The position numbers were made by a program, and so were the translations under genes. Below, in pieces: positions 33,121-42,400 of a DNA stretch of 64,000 nt. The stretch is from the NCBI GenBank assembly GCA_017507105.1, contig JAFWBM010000046.1:1-64000 (forward strand), written 5' to 3'. The stretch comes from Bacteroidaceae bacterium. Lineage in GTDB: Bacteria > Bacteroidota > Bacteroidia > Bacteroidales > Bacteroidaceae. Under the pieces are notes generated by a model, which made no database searches, was not told where the DNA came from, and saw only the letters and a program-made list of their open reading frames with translations. Each line of letters starts with the position of its first letter. Positions within the stretch are counted from its first letter, which is position 1.

Positions 33121-33309
33121 TTACTTTATTTCTTTATGAACGGTTACTTTTTTCAAATAGGGGTTGTATTTCTTCAACTCCAAACGCTCTGTAGTGTTCT
33201 TACGGTTCTTCGTTGTTATATAACGAGACATACCGGGAACGCCACTGTTCTTTTGCTCTGTGCATTCGAGGATTACCTGAACGCGGTTTCCTTTAACCTT
33301 CTTAGCCAT
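33121..33309 (-). CDS. rpmG: 50S ribosomal protein L33
   Basis: 62 residues starting [20 protein letters not shown]. Only one cysteine is present, so this is a zinc-free form with none of the CxxC pairs. The typical [20 protein letters not shown] stretch is intact, and it is slightly longer than the 50-55 residues usual elsewhere. Between rpmB and DUF4295 in one operon. Confidence 0.97.
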   Translation of the reverse strand: MAKKVKGNRVQVILECTEQKNSGVPGMSRYITTKNRKNTTERLELKKYNPYLKKVTVHKEIK

Positions 33310-33329
33310 ATTCCTTTACCTCCTTAATT

Positions 33330-33590
33330 TTAATAGAGTACTTTAATTTCCTCCCAAGTAAGATATCCCTTACCCACAGCTGCCTTGAGAGCTGCATCGA
33401 GACCTACTCGGTTGATAACTTTTAACCCCGCTGCACTCACGCGCAACTGAATCCAACAATCCTCTTCTACATAGAAGAACTTCTTGGTAAACAAGTTTAC
33501 ATTGAAAAGACGCTTTGTTCTTCTCTTTGAGTGTGAAACATTGTTACCCACCATGGCTTTCTTACCGGTGATTTGACAAATTTTAGACAT
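33330..33590 (-). CDS. rpmB: 50S ribosomal protein L28
   Basis: 86 residues from ATG 33590: [20 protein letters not shown], then [13 protein letters not shown] and the L28 C-terminal GLDAALKAA region. A longer frame from 33644 would start within the -7 promoter box, so it is rejected. First gene of rpmB-rpmG-DUF4295. Confidence 0.97.
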   Translation of the reverse strand: MSKICQITGKKAMVGNNVSHSKRRTKRLFNVNLFTKKFFYVEEDCWIQLRVSAAGLKVINRVGLDAALKAAVGKGYLTWEEIKVLY

Positions 33591-33641
33591 CTCTATATAT
33601 TTTTTTGTTTTTATTCTTGTATGCTTACTTAAAACAGCGTG

Positions 33642-33673
33642 CAAAGATACATTTTTTACACGTATCGTGCAAA
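33642..33673 (-). promoter_or_regulatory. Promoter of rpmB-rpmG-DUF4295
   Basis: Minus strand: TTTG (33673-33670), exactly 20 nt, TATCTTTG (33649-33642). A textbook Bacteroidetes promoter; leader about 45 nt. Confidence 0.85.
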
Positions 33674-33756
33674 CAAAAAAGCATTTATTTTAAATTTTAT
33701 CTAAAACAAAGGCTCTACGCACCTTTGCAACATGAAAAACCCACGATTGTAAAGGT

Positions 33757-34263
33757 TTATCGGGCAATAGGTGATATATCTCTTATTTTTTTTCTGAGCA
33801 AAGATAATACATTTTCCACAGATGAGCAAATATTGGCATCACGACCTTTATCTTCCAATTGCAAAAGAGTGGATACTACATCTCCTTTTATGTTTACTGC
33901 AATCCATACGGTGCCCACCGGTTTCTCTACAGTTCCTCCATCAGGACCTGCTATTCCGGACGTAGCCATAGCACAATCACAATCCATTAAATGACAAACC
34001 CTCAGAGCCATAGCCTCAACAGTCTCACAACTTACGGCACCATATTTCTCCAACACTTCTGAATCGATGCCCAACACCTTACTTTTAACATCATTTGAAT
34101 AGGAGACCACACCACCTACATATACTTTAGAGCAGCCCGGAACAGAGGTTATTGCTGCCGCAAGTTTCCCCCCGGTGCAACTCTCAGCCGTAGCCAATGT
34201 AAGCCCTCTATCGCACATAAATGCAACAAGCTCTCTTGCCAATTCATTTATATGAGAATCCAT
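33757..34263 (-). CDS. pncC: CinA-C domain protein, nicotinamide-nucleotide amidase (PncC)
   Basis: 168 residues, a stand-alone CinA C-terminal domain. Motifs: TLATAESCTGGKLA, GGVVSYSNDVK, YGAVSCETVEAMA and ATSGIAGPDGGT followed by KPVGTVWIAV. It deamidates NMN to nicotinic acid mononucleotide in NAD salvage. It lacks the N-terminal MoaB-like half of full CinA. 11 nt after tsaD, so co-transcribed. Confidence 0.93.
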   Translation of the reverse strand: MDSHINELARELVAFMCDRGLTLATAESCTGGKLAAAITSVPGCSKVYVGGVVSYSNDVKSKVLGIDSEVLEKYGAVSCETVEAMALRVCHLMDCDCAMATSGIAGPDGGTVEKPVGTVWIAVNIKGDVVSTLLQLEDKGRDANICSSVENVLSLLRKKIRDISPIAR

Positions 34264-34274
34264 AATAGGGCCGT

Positions 34275-35303
34275 TTAAATAGTTGTACGCGAAAATGCCG
34301 GCTGATCCATTGCACAGAAATCACCATCAAGATATTTGTAATAACCCACTATACCTATCATAGCGGCATTATCCGTTGTAAATCCGAATTTGGGTATAAA
34401 TATTTCCCATCCATAACGTTTGGCATAATCGCTGAATGCCTGACGTAATGCGGTGTTGGCCGACACACCACCCGACAAAGCCACTCTCTTAATCTTCAAC
34501 TGCTTGGTGGCCTTGTATAGCTTATCCATTAGAATATCTACCACCGTAGCCTCGAATGAAGCAGCCAGATCTTCTTTGTGCTTTTCGACATATTGTTCAT
34601 CCTCGGCTACAAGTTTACGTAATGTATAGAGGAAAGAGGTCTTAAGACCACTAAAGCTATAATCGAGGCCCGGAATATGCGGCTTACTGAATGTATGCGA
34701 TTTAGGATCACCCAAACGTGCAAGTCTATCTATTATCGGACCTCCAGGATATCCCAATCCCATAACCTTTGCACATTTATCCATTGCCTCTCCTGCAGCA
34801 TCATCAATAGTCTGTCCTACAATCTCCATCTCTTTATAGCTGTTCACCTTCACAATCTGCGAGTTGCCTCCGGATACCATAAGACACAAAAATGGATATT
34901 CGGGAGCTTTAAAATCGGCATCCTGTTCCTTTATGAAATGGGCCATGATGTGACCTTGAAGATGGTTTACCTCAACCATTGGAATACCTAAAGAAGCAGC
35001 CAATCCTTTAGCAAAAGAGACACCGACAAGCAGAGAGCCCATCAGTCCGGGACCACGTGTAAAAGCAATGGCACTAAGCTGTCCCTTCTCGACTGAAGCC
35101 TTCTTAAGAGCCGCATCAACAACCGGAACAATATTGAGTTCATGGGCGCGAGATGCCAGCTCGGGCACGACACCGCCGTACTGTTCGTGTACAGCTTGAC
35201 TGGCTGTAACATTCGAAAGAACCACATCGTTACACAAAACAGCAGCCGACGTATCGTCACATGAAGACTCTATCGCCAATATATATATCTTATCCTTATC
35301 CAT
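34275..35303 (-). CDS. tsaD: tRNA N6-threonylcarbamoyladenosine transferase TsaD
   Basis: 342 residues of the Kae1/TsaD ASKHA fold. Metal-binding HxxxH at His114/His118 (NHLQGHIMAH), N-terminal ESSCDDTSAA and the loop ALSGGVSANTALR. It makes t6A37 in ANN-decoding tRNAs with TsaB, TsaC and TsaE, none of which are in the window. Divergent from the FemAB-like gene with overlapping promoters. Confidence 0.97.
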   Translation of the reverse strand: MDKDKIYILAIESSCDDTSAAVLCNDVVLSNVTASQAVHEQYGGVVPELASRAHELNIVPVVDAALKKASVEKGQLSAIAFTRGPGLMGSLLVGVSFAKGLAASLGIPMVEVNHLQGHIMAHFIKEQDADFKAPEYPFLCLMVSGGNSQIVKVNSYKEMEIVGQTIDDAAGEAMDKCAKVMGLGYPGGPIIDRLARLGDPKSHTFSKPHIPGLDYSFSGLKTSFLYTLRKLVAEDEQYVEKHKEDLAASFEATVVDILMDKLYKATKQLKIKRVALSGGVSANTALRQAFSDYAKRYGWEIFIPKFGFTTDNAAMIGIVGYYKYLDGDFCAMDQPAFSRTTI

Positions 35304-35326
35304 TATGTTCTATTAAAATCCGTCTG

Positions 35327-35362
35327 CGAAGATACAACATAATTTCTTTTTCGCTAACTTTG
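35327..35362. promoter_or_regulatory. Overlapping divergent promoters of tsaD and the FemAB-like gene
   Basis: Minus strand TATCTTCG (35334-35327) for tsaD; plus strand TAACTTTG (35355-35362) for the gene at 35381. Only 20 nt separate the two -7 boxes, so each promoter's -33 region overlaps the other's -7 and polymerases must compete. Confidence 0.65.
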
Positions 35363-35380
35363 AGGCTGTAAAATAGCTGT

Positions 35381-36346
35381 ATGAGAGTTGAAATATATAC
35401 AAAAGAGAAAGATATTCCGGAACTTATAGATGGCGAGCCCTTACACTCGCTATGGATGTTTAAGCTCATTGAGAAACACTCGAATGCAAAACCCATAATG
35501 GTTGTTGCATTCGATGGCGAGGAAGAGGCCGGACATCTTATAGCCATAAAGTTCCGAGACATGCGAATCCTGCCTCCGGGTTATTATATTTGGTATACAG
35601 TAAACGGTGAATGCACAACAAATCCAAAATATAACAAAGAAGATGTTTTTTCTTTACTCATAGACAAACTATTCACACTATTCGACATTCACCACACATT
35701 CATAGAGGTACGCAACTTAAATGATTCATGGTTCGCATACAGCACACTCAGCGACAGATATTTCTTCCCTAAAAAAGATATACGTATATATTTGTCGCTA
35801 CATAGTATGGAGCCCGAGAAACGTATCACACGCAATTTTAAAGCATTGATAAACAAAGCAGAGAGAAACGGGGTTACATACGGTGCAACAAATGATGAAA
35901 AAGAGATAAAAGAGGCACTTCAACTCTTAAAGAGACATTATATAAATAAAGTAAGAAGACACCTGCCACCAACAGAGTTTTTATACAATCTTATAACATA
36001 CAAAGAGAGTCGGGCAAAGCTCTTTGTCGTACGATACAATGGAAAAATAATTGGATGCTCTATATGTATTTATGGAAACAAGTGTGCATATATGGCATAT
36101 AGTTGTGGACTAAGAGTCTCCTACAGAAATGAACATCCCGGTATTATGGCTGTATGGGCTGCTATAAAGGATGCTCATATAAGCGGATACGATCACTTCG
36201 AATTTCTTGAGGCAAAGAAATCTAAAAGCAGCCAGGGGTATATAAACTTCATTCTTAACTTCGGAGGCAAGCAAACCGGTGTATTAAGATGGTATCATTT
36301 TAAATGGGTGTGGATAAATAAAATAATGAGATCGATATACGTTTAG
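35381..36346 (+). CDS. FemAB/GNAT-superfamily acyltransferase-like protein
   Basis: 321 residues. The second half (about 150-300: ITRNFKALINKAERNGV, FVVRYNGKIIGCSICIY, DHFEFLEAKKSKSSQGY) fits the GNAT_6/FemAB-like double-acyltransferase fold used for aminoacyl transfer to peptidoglycan or lipids. The first half is the more diverged copy. No signal peptide or membrane helix. Expressed from a promoter 19 nt upstream; the TonB receptor gene follows after 38 nt. Acceptor unknown. Confidence 0.62.
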   Translation: MRVEIYTKEKDIPELIDGEPLHSLWMFKLIEKHSNAKPIMVVAFDGEEEAGHLIAIKFRDMRILPPGYYIWYTVNGECTTNPKYNKEDVFSLLIDKLFTLFDIHHTFIEVRNLNDSWFAYSTLSDRYFFPKKDIRIYLSLHSMEPEKRITRNFKALINKAERNGVTYGATNDEKEIKEALQLLKRHYINKVRRHLPPTEFLYNLITYKESRAKLFVVRYNGKIIGCSICIYGNKCAYMAYSCGLRVSYRNEHPGIMAVWAAIKDAHISGYDHFEFLEAKKSKSSQGYINFILNFGGKQTGVLRWYHFKWVWINKIMRSIYV

Positions 36347-36384
36347 AGAAAATTTCACGTTAAGATATAATAACGAACATACTG

Positions 36385-38772
36385 ATGAACCGTATTATTA
36401 CATTCATAACAACCATTATATTGCTTTCAACTACTGCTTTTGCACAAAAAGTCACAATAAAAGGCAAGGTTACAGACAACAATAACAATGCTATAGAGGT
36501 TGCAAACATTAAAGTGGAAGGAAAGGCTATAGGTACCGTCACCGACCTGAAAGGCAACTACATACTCACCTGTGAGAGTAGCGATAGCCTTGTTATCGTA
36601 TACTCAATGCTTGGATATCAAACAAGAAAAAAGAGTCTAAGCAATCCTAAGGATACGGTTATACTCAATGTAAAACTTCCTCCAATGGACTACACTCTTG
36701 AAGGCGTAGAGATTGTAGATGAGCAGAGACAATTGGGAAGCACACATCAGATAAAGGTACCCGAGCAGATGCGTCTGTTACCCGATGTATCAGGCAATGG
36801 AGTGGAATCCTTAATAAGCACACAAGCCGGTGTCAGTTCACATAGCGAACTGAGTTCGCAATATAATGTACGAGGTGGCAACTTTGACGAAAACAGCGTA
36901 TATGTCAATGGGATAGAGATTTACCGTCCACTGCTAATACGTGCCGGACAGCAAGAGGGGTTAAGTTTTCTCAATCCCGATATGGTAGGAGCAATATCAT
37001 TCTCCACAGGAGGCTACGAGGCGAAGTATGGCGATAAAATGTCATCAGTACTTGATATAACATACCGAAAACCCACATCGTTCGAAGGAACCGCATCTGC
37101 AAGCCTGTTAGGTGGAAGTATATATATAGGTGCCGGCAACAAAAAAATAAGTTTTTCAAATTCTTTACGATACAAGACAAGTAAATATCTGCTTGGCACC
37201 CTCGACACAAAAGGAGAATACGAGCCTGAATTCATCGATTACCAAGCATATCTGGAATGGCGCCCCACCCAGAAACTAAGTCTCAGTCTCATAGGTAACA
37301 TATCACGCAACGACTATAGGTTCACACCTACAGATCGTAACACCACATTCGGTACTATGGAGCAAGCCAAAGAGTTTAAAGTATATTTTGGCGGTTGGGA
37401 AAAAGATATGTTCAACACCCTTTTCGGTTCTTTATCTCTAAACTACACCTTTGACGAATACAATAAGATATCGTTACAAACCTCTACATTCACAACCGAA
37501 GAGGAAGAGACGTATGACATTACAGGCGAATATTGGATAGATGACATAAATGCCGAAGAGAATATGAGTGTTGGACGTTACATGGAACATGCACGTAACT
37601 ACCTCGATGCAAATGTAAGCAGCATTGCACTAAAGGGAACACATTTTATAAAATCACACGATCTCAGATGGGGGGCAGAATGGAAACGTGAAAAGATAAA
37701 CGAGAATCAACGCGAATGGGAGATGCGCGACTCGGCAGGATACAATATTCCACATACAGGAAACTCGATAGAACCAATATACAGCCTCAGATCAAAAACA
37801 TCAAACAGTTTCAACCATATTAAGGCATACATACAAGATACATACAAATTCAACTCCAGCATCGGTCTAATTTCACTCAATGCCGGAGTACGACTTTCAC
37901 ATTGGGACTGGAATAATGAGTTCCTTGTCTCACCAAGAGTTTCTGTCGGTATCATCCCGAAATTCAACGACAAAATGACATTAAGAGCAGCATCAGGTGT
38001 ATACTATCAAGTGCCATTCTTCAAAGAGTTGCGCGACACCGCTTTAGTTGATGGAATATCAACCGTTGTTCTAAACAAAAATATAAAATCGCAGCGTTCA
38101 ATACATTTTGTACTGGGATACGACTACCAATTCAAAATGCTAGATCGCCCATTCAAGTTTACAGCCGAGGCATATTACAAGAAATTGGACAACATAATAC
38201 CATACAACGTAGACAATGTACGCATTGTATACTATGGAAACAATTGTGCACATGGCTATGCAACAGGTATCGACTTAAAATTATTCGGAGAATTTGTCCC
38301 CGGGGCCGATTCATGGGTTACATTCTCCATTATGGATACAAAGGAGAAGATAAATGGAGGTAATTGGTTGCCACGCCCCACCGACCAGACATTCAACGCA
38401 TCACTATACTTTACAGACTTCTTCCCAGGAACAAAAAAATGGAAAATGAGTTTACGAGGAGTATATGCTGACGGACTACCCTTCGGACCTCCACACACAG
38501 GACGCGAGAAACAGACATTCAGAGCACCAGCATACAAGCGTGTTGATATAGGGATGTCCTATAGGCTTATGGATAACACCGAATATATATATCGCAGCGG
38601 ATTGTACAGATACATAAAGAACATTTGGTTAGGTATAGACGCTTTCAACCTATTGGATATAAACAATGTGAACTCATACTATTGGGTAACCGACATTTAC
38701 AATCATAACTATGCAGTACCCAATTACCTTACTGGACGCCAGATCAATGTAAGGTTACTTGTTGAGTTATAG
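36385..38772 (+). CDS. TonB-dependent outer-membrane receptor
   Basis: 795 residues. Signal peptide 1-20 (ending AFAQ), CarboxypepD_reg-like beta domain at about 22-110 (KGKVTDNNNNAIEVANIKV), plug domain at about 120-230 (YNVRGGNFDENSVYVNGIEI) and a beta barrel ending in alternating residues with a Leu terminus (INVRLLVEL). The size is smaller than SusC proteins (about 1000 residues) and no SusD gene follows, so it is not part of a polysaccharide utilisation locus. The transported ligand is unknown. No clear promoter of its own; probably read through from the gene before. Confidence 0.88.
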   Translation: MNRIITFITTIILLSTTAFAQKVTIKGKVTDNNNNAIEVANIKVEGKAIGTVTDLKGNYILTCESSDSLVIVYSMLGYQTRKKSLSNPKDTVILNVKLPPMDYTLEGVEIVDEQRQLGSTHQIKVPEQMRLLPDVSGNGVESLISTQAGVSSHSELSSQYNVRGGNFDENSVYVNGIEIYRPLLIRAGQQEGLSFLNPDMVGAISFSTGGYEAKYGDKMSSVLDITYRKPTSFEGTASASLLGGSIYIGAGNKKISFSNSLRYKTSKYLLGTLDTKGEYEPEFIDYQAYLEWRPTQKLSLSLIGNISRNDYRFTPTDRNTTFGTMEQAKEFKVYFGGWEKDMFNTLFGSLSLNYTFDEYNKISLQTSTFTTEEEETYDITGEYWIDDINAEENMSVGRYMEHARNYLDANVSSIALKGTHFIKSHDLRWGAEWKREKINENQREWEMRDSAGYNIPHTGNSIEPIYSLRSKTSNSFNHIKAYIQDTYKFNSSIGLISLNAGVRLSHWDWNNEFLVSPRVSVGIIPKFNDKMTLRAASGVYYQVPFFKELRDTALVDGISTVVLNKNIKSQRSIHFVLGYDYQFKMLDRPFKFTAEAYYKKLDNIIPYNVDNVRIVYYGNNCAHGYATGIDLKLFGEFVPGADSWVTFSIMDTKEKINGGNWLPRPTDQTFNASLYFTDFFPGTKKWKMSLRGVYADGLPFGPPHTGREKQTFRAPAYKRVDIGMSYRLMDNTEYIYRSGLYRYIKNIWLGIDAFNLLDINNVNSYYWVTDIYNHNYAVPNYLTGRQINVRLLVEL

Positions 38773-38809
38773 TAAAAAAGAGAGCCTTAAGGCTCTCTTT
38801 TTTACTATA
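38768..38809. terminator. 42-bp perfect palindrome, bidirectional terminator
   Basis: 38768-38788 exactly complements 38789-38809 (TATAGTAAAAAAGAGAGCCTT type arm). It contains the TAG stop of the TonB receptor gene and separates it from the convergent FKBP gene. A6 and T6 tracts at the stem edges serve both directions. Confidence 0.85.
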
Positions 38810-38838
38810 TTCCATATTCATTAAAGTTGCTGTGAAAA

Positions 38839-39933
38839 TCATTTCTGCTCACTTTGAGAGTCTTCATCCTTCACATTTACATCGATAAGGTCTACCTTAA
38901 AATACAATGCCTCATTAGGAGCAATATTCTGACCTGCGCCTCTGCTACCATACGCAAGTTCTGCTGGTATCCAAAGTTCAATTGTACCACCTTTACCTAT
39001 AAGCTGTAAACCCTCTGTCCAACCTTTGATTACCGCATTAAGAGGAAACTCAACAGGCTCATCCTGTTTTGCAGCATTTGGATTGTACTTTTTCATCATC
39101 TCCTGACGCTCAGCCGACATATCTTTGAAACGAGAAGCGTCAAATACCACGCCCTTGCGTGTTTCACCCTTATAATGTACCTTTACTAAATCTGTAGCAG
39201 CAGGCTTTACATTGACATCGCCCTCTTTTACAATCTTATATAAAAGACCGCTCTCGGTTTTCTTGACACCGCTTTTCTTCTCTATGCCAGCAAGCCACTC
39301 TTCTGATTCTTTCTGATTCTGCGCAGGGAGTTTAACTGTCAGATAATCAATTATATAGGAACTACTCTCCTCCTGAGTCATCTTTGCATTCTCGGTATCA
39401 AAGTCGTCCATACCCTGGAAGAACCATAGCAGATGCAATACGAATGGATTAGAACCAAGTCTGTTACCCATATCAAAACCAAAAGATTTAGAAATTAGTG
39501 AACGCTCATCCTCTGAAACGAACATTGTCTCGGGATCAAAATCCATAGCAACCGGATTCAATCGACCTGTAGTATCACTCTCGGCACGTTCGTTTGTACG
39601 CAAAATCTGAATGCGACGACCATATTCATTACGGAAGAAATTACCAAGAATAGAATCAGACACCTCACGTGTAACAACCAATCCGTTCATCTTAAAAGAC
39701 TTTCCACCTAATGCAGAGAGTTCAACACCCTCTTTCATAAGATCGAAATTAAGTTTCATACCCCCCAAATCACCTTTGAGACCACTTGCAACATCAAGAC
39801 CAACGGCATATGAAAGAGTATCGAACTGCGATGCACTACCCTTTACGATATTACCATTTCCCTTGCCACCTCCGCAAGAGATTACCAATGCAGCCATAAT
39901 AGCAAAGACTGCTGAAAAAATCGATTTTCTCAT
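38839..39933 (-). CDS. FKBP-type peptidyl-prolyl isomerase lipoprotein
   Basis: 364 residues. Lipoprotein signal with lipobox VISC (Cys20) and a Gly-rich spacer, an FKBP_N-like dimerisation region repeated over about residues 35-210, then the FKBP catalytic domain at about 225-355 (DLVKVHYKGETRKGVVFDAS, IPAELAYGSRGAG, YFKVDLIDV). It resembles Mip/FkpA-type envelope chaperones, but with a longer N-terminal part. Monocistronic between two terminators. Confidence 0.88.
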   Translation of the reverse strand: MRKSIFSAVFAIMAALVISCGGGKGNGNIVKGSASQFDTLSYAVGLDVASGLKGDLGGMKLNFDLMKEGVELSALGGKSFKMNGLVVTREVSDSILGNFFRNEYGRRIQILRTNERAESDTTGRLNPVAMDFDPETMFVSEDERSLISKSFGFDMGNRLGSNPFVLHLLWFFQGMDDFDTENAKMTQEESSSYIIDYLTVKLPAQNQKESEEWLAGIEKKSGVKKTESGLLYKIVKEGDVNVKPAATDLVKVHYKGETRKGVVFDASRFKDMSAERQEMMKKYNPNAAKQDEPVEFPLNAVIKGWTEGLQLIGKGGTIELWIPAELAYGSRGAGQNIAPNEALYFKVDLIDVNVKDEDSQSEQK

Positions 39934-40047
39934 ATTAGTTTCTATTATTCAAATAACTTTTACCAAAAAACGGGCATAAAGGTAACTATTTTTTATGAAA
40001 ACCATCTGACAGAATTACAAAATCGTCAATATTTTAATAAACTTAAC

Positions 40048-40102
40048 ATATAAAAAGTAAAAACACGAGTATGAAACATACCCGTGTTTTTACTTTTTAT
40101 AT
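40048..40102. terminator. Long stem terminator downstream of the acyl-CoA ligase
   Basis: A 26-position stem, 40048-40073 against 40077-40102, with one mismatch and an AAA loop. It lies directly after the ligase stop (40110, minus strand). Confidence 0.8.
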
Positions 40103-40109
40103 AAATCTT

Positions 40110-42017
40110 TTATTTCAAAGAATCTATATTTGTTTGATTGAGAACAGGTTTACCATCGGGAGTATATGCAAAATCAATACGCTCCTTGTAGAATTTCTCA
40201 ACCTTACCACGCACAATTTTCATTGTACTGTTCATCATACCGTTCTGCTCGGTAAATGCCTCGGGGAGCACTGCAAATGTGCTAGGCAACCAACGTTCAG
40301 GGAACATACCTTCATGTTCTCCACCTTTCTTAAATTTATCCACATCTGCCTTAATAAGCTCAACCGCAGCCTTACGTCCCTCCTCTGTAGCAAGGTCGAG
40401 ACTCTTCTCGGCAAGCTGACGTTTAATATTATCCTTATTGGGAACAATGAGTGCAATAGTATATGGCGATTGATTATTATGCAGAACAACCTGGTCTATT
40501 GTACTACAATAGCTTACCAATGCCTCCTCAATACCCTCGGGACTATACTTCTCTCCATCACTTGATATAAGAAGGCTCTTGAAACGCCCCATTACATACA
40601 ACAAACCCTCCTTAGACATATATCCCAAATCTCCCGTATAGAGGTAACCATCGCGCACAGTATCCGCAGTAGATGTGGGGTTCTTCCAGTAACCGGCCAT
40701 CACATTCTCTCCCTTTACCACAATCTCTCCCTGCTCGCCTACAGGCAACTCACGACCTTCGCTGTCACAAATCTTCAACTCGATAGGTTTTACAAGTTTA
40801 CCACTTGAGCCGAAACGATAAAGTTCGGGACCGTTCGAAGATATTACAGGTGTAGCCTCGCTTAATCCGTACCCCTGGAACATCGGCATACCGACGCCTA
40901 TGTAAAAGTTTTGCAGCTCTTTATCAAGAAGCGCTCCACCACCGACGAAGAATCTCAGTTCGCCACCGAAATTATCACGTATCTTGTCGAAAATAAGCTT
41001 ATTAAATAGCACAACAAGCGGTTTAAGCATCACTCTCCAACCCTTAGGATCGAGGTTGCTCTCACCATAATATTTTTGGCGCAGCTTCATACCAATATTA
41101 AAGAGTTTCTCAGTTGTAGCACCCTTGGCATGTATTGCACTCTCTATGTTCTTTTTGAATGTCTTTGCAAGTGAGGGAACAGAGAGGATAAAGTGTGGAC
41201 GTACCTCCTTGATATTGCCGGGGATATTCTTTAGAGTCTCGAGACCTGTCCGTCCTACTTGTACAGTAGCAGCAGTTGCACCCTTAGACATCATTATATA
41301 GAAACCTACCACATGCGCAAAACAGTGGTCGAGAGGCAATATGATAAGTGTACGCCAAGTTTCATCTATATGCACAAGTGTAGACGCCTGCTCCACATTT
41401 GAGGTATAGTTACGGTGGGTAAGGACAACTCCTTTGGGGTCGGCTGTTGTACCACTTGTGTATGTAATTGTTGCAATATCATCGTTTACAAGCGAACGAC
41501 CTACAGAAAGGAACTCATCCAATGAATGGCTGGCAAGGAACTCATCTCCCATTTTGAAAACCTCATCGACATGAATCTCTTTTTCCTGCAACTCATCGCA
41601 TTTACCAAACACAATAACTTTCTCCAACTTAGCAAGCTTATCCTTTATAGCACGAACTTTCTTAAGCTGATAGTTCGATACAAGTATAAACTTAACATCG
41701 CCATGCTCGAGACGGAAATAGAGGTCGTTACTCTCCTCCAACTTTATCGAGAGAGGTACATTTACCGCACCGGCATAGAACATTGCAAGTTCGCCGATGA
41801 CCCACATATTGCAACCCTCGCTGAGCAAAGCCATGTTGTCGCCTTTCTTCACACCAAGTGCTTGATAACCGGCTCCGAGGCGATATACTTGCTCCTTGAT
41901 TTGCGTATAAGTTGAAGGTTTGAATCCCTCTTTCTTATCTGTTTTCTCCAAAAGGAAGGTGTTGTTTGGATATAACTTCACCGACTCCTCGAAAAGATCT
42001 ACAAGTGTCTTTTTCAT
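40110..42017 (-). CDS. Long-chain acyl-CoA ligase (FadD15-like AMP-binding protein)
   Basis: 635 residues of the ANL superfamily. The P-loop TYTSGTTADPKGVV is at about 185-198, the adenylate motif GYGLSEATPV is followed by YLYTGDLGYM and the hinge/A8 region GRFKSLLISSDGEKYSPEGIE. It activates fatty acids with ATP to acyl-AMP and then acyl-CoA. Own consensus promoter at 42082-42112, divergent from a second AMP-binding gene. Confidence 0.9.
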   Translation of the reverse strand: MKKTLVDLFEESVKLYPNNTFLLEKTDKKEGFKPSTYTQIKEQVYRLGAGYQALGVKKGDNMALLSEGCNMWVIGELAMFYAGAVNVPLSIKLEESNDLYFRLEHGDVKFILVSNYQLKKVRAIKDKLAKLEKVIVFGKCDELQEKEIHVDEVFKMGDEFLASHSLDEFLSVGRSLVNDDIATITYTSGTTADPKGVVLTHRNYTSNVEQASTLVHIDETWRTLIILPLDHCFAHVVGFYIMMSKGATAATVQVGRTGLETLKNIPGNIKEVRPHFILSVPSLAKTFKKNIESAIHAKGATTEKLFNIGMKLRQKYYGESNLDPKGWRVMLKPLVVLFNKLIFDKIRDNFGGELRFFVGGGALLDKELQNFYIGVGMPMFQGYGLSEATPVISSNGPELYRFGSSGKLVKPIELKICDSEGRELPVGEQGEIVVKGENVMAGYWKNPTSTADTVRDGYLYTGDLGYMSKEGLLYVMGRFKSLLISSDGEKYSPEGIEEALVSYCSTIDQVVLHNNQSPYTIALIVPNKDNIKRQLAEKSLDLATEEGRKAAVELIKADVDKFKKGGEHEGMFPERWLPSTFAVLPEAFTEQNGMMNSTMKIVRGKVEKFYKERIDFAYTPDGKPVLNQTNIDSLK

Positions 42018-42081
42018 ATTATTTATTTTTTGGGTAGAATAATTACATATTATAAATATGCACCTACATTGTTAGACTGTG

Positions 42082-42112
42082 CAAAGGTACAAAAAAACCA
42101 TATACCAGCCAA
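42082..42112 (-). promoter_or_regulatory. Promoter of the acyl-CoA ligase
   Basis: Minus strand: TTG (42112-42110), exactly 20 nt, TACCTTTG (42089-42082). Leader about 60 nt. Confidence 0.8.
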
Positions 42113-42294
42113 TAGTTTTCCGAATGTCACACATAATAAGTGTTTTTATACCACTCTCTATTATTATCTTCTTAAACCCACTCCACGACTGTTCCTAATA
42201 AATATATGAGAACCATCTAGTACCTTTTATACATTAAACAAAGTAATTTTACACCACAATATAGAATTTTTCACACAGACATAGCTAATTTTTT
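42113..42294. other. Spacer between the two divergent ligase promoters
   Basis: AT-rich sequence with no supported gene, RNA or repeat; together with the flanking promoters it makes a 383-nt divergent regulatory region. Confidence 0.4.
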
Positions 42295-42335
42295 GTAAAA
42301 ATTGCACAAAACACCACGCTTTGTGCAATTTTTAC
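42295..42335. repeat. 16-bp perfect inverted repeat over a promoter, possible operator
   Basis: GTAAAAATTGCACAAA (42295-42310) is exactly complementary to 42320-42335 with a 9-nt spacer. The right arm spans the -33 position of the promoter at 42349-42356. No transcript is expected to end here, so an operator or a 5'-end structure is likelier than a terminator. Confidence 0.6.
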
Positions 42336-42348
42336 GAAGTTCTTTAGC

Positions 42349-42356
42349 TACTTTTG
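42349..42356 (+). promoter_or_regulatory. -7 element of the second AMP-binding gene
   Basis: TACTTTTG, an exact TAnnTTTG, 45 nt before the ATG at 42401. The -33 position falls in the right arm of the inverted repeat. Confidence 0.6.
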
Positions 42357-42400
42357 CCGAGCAAATTAAGAAATCTGATAATTAATATCTCTTAAACCAT

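Noticed and set aside
33591-33644. 18-residue extension of ribosomal protein L28
   Set aside because: The upstream ATG overlaps the consensus -7 box, so it cannot be in the main transcript.
36385-38772. TonB-dependent receptor as part of a polysaccharide utilisation locus
   Set aside because: No SusD partner, no sensor or sigma factor, and size below SusC; the GH20 gene is 8 kb away in a separate unit.
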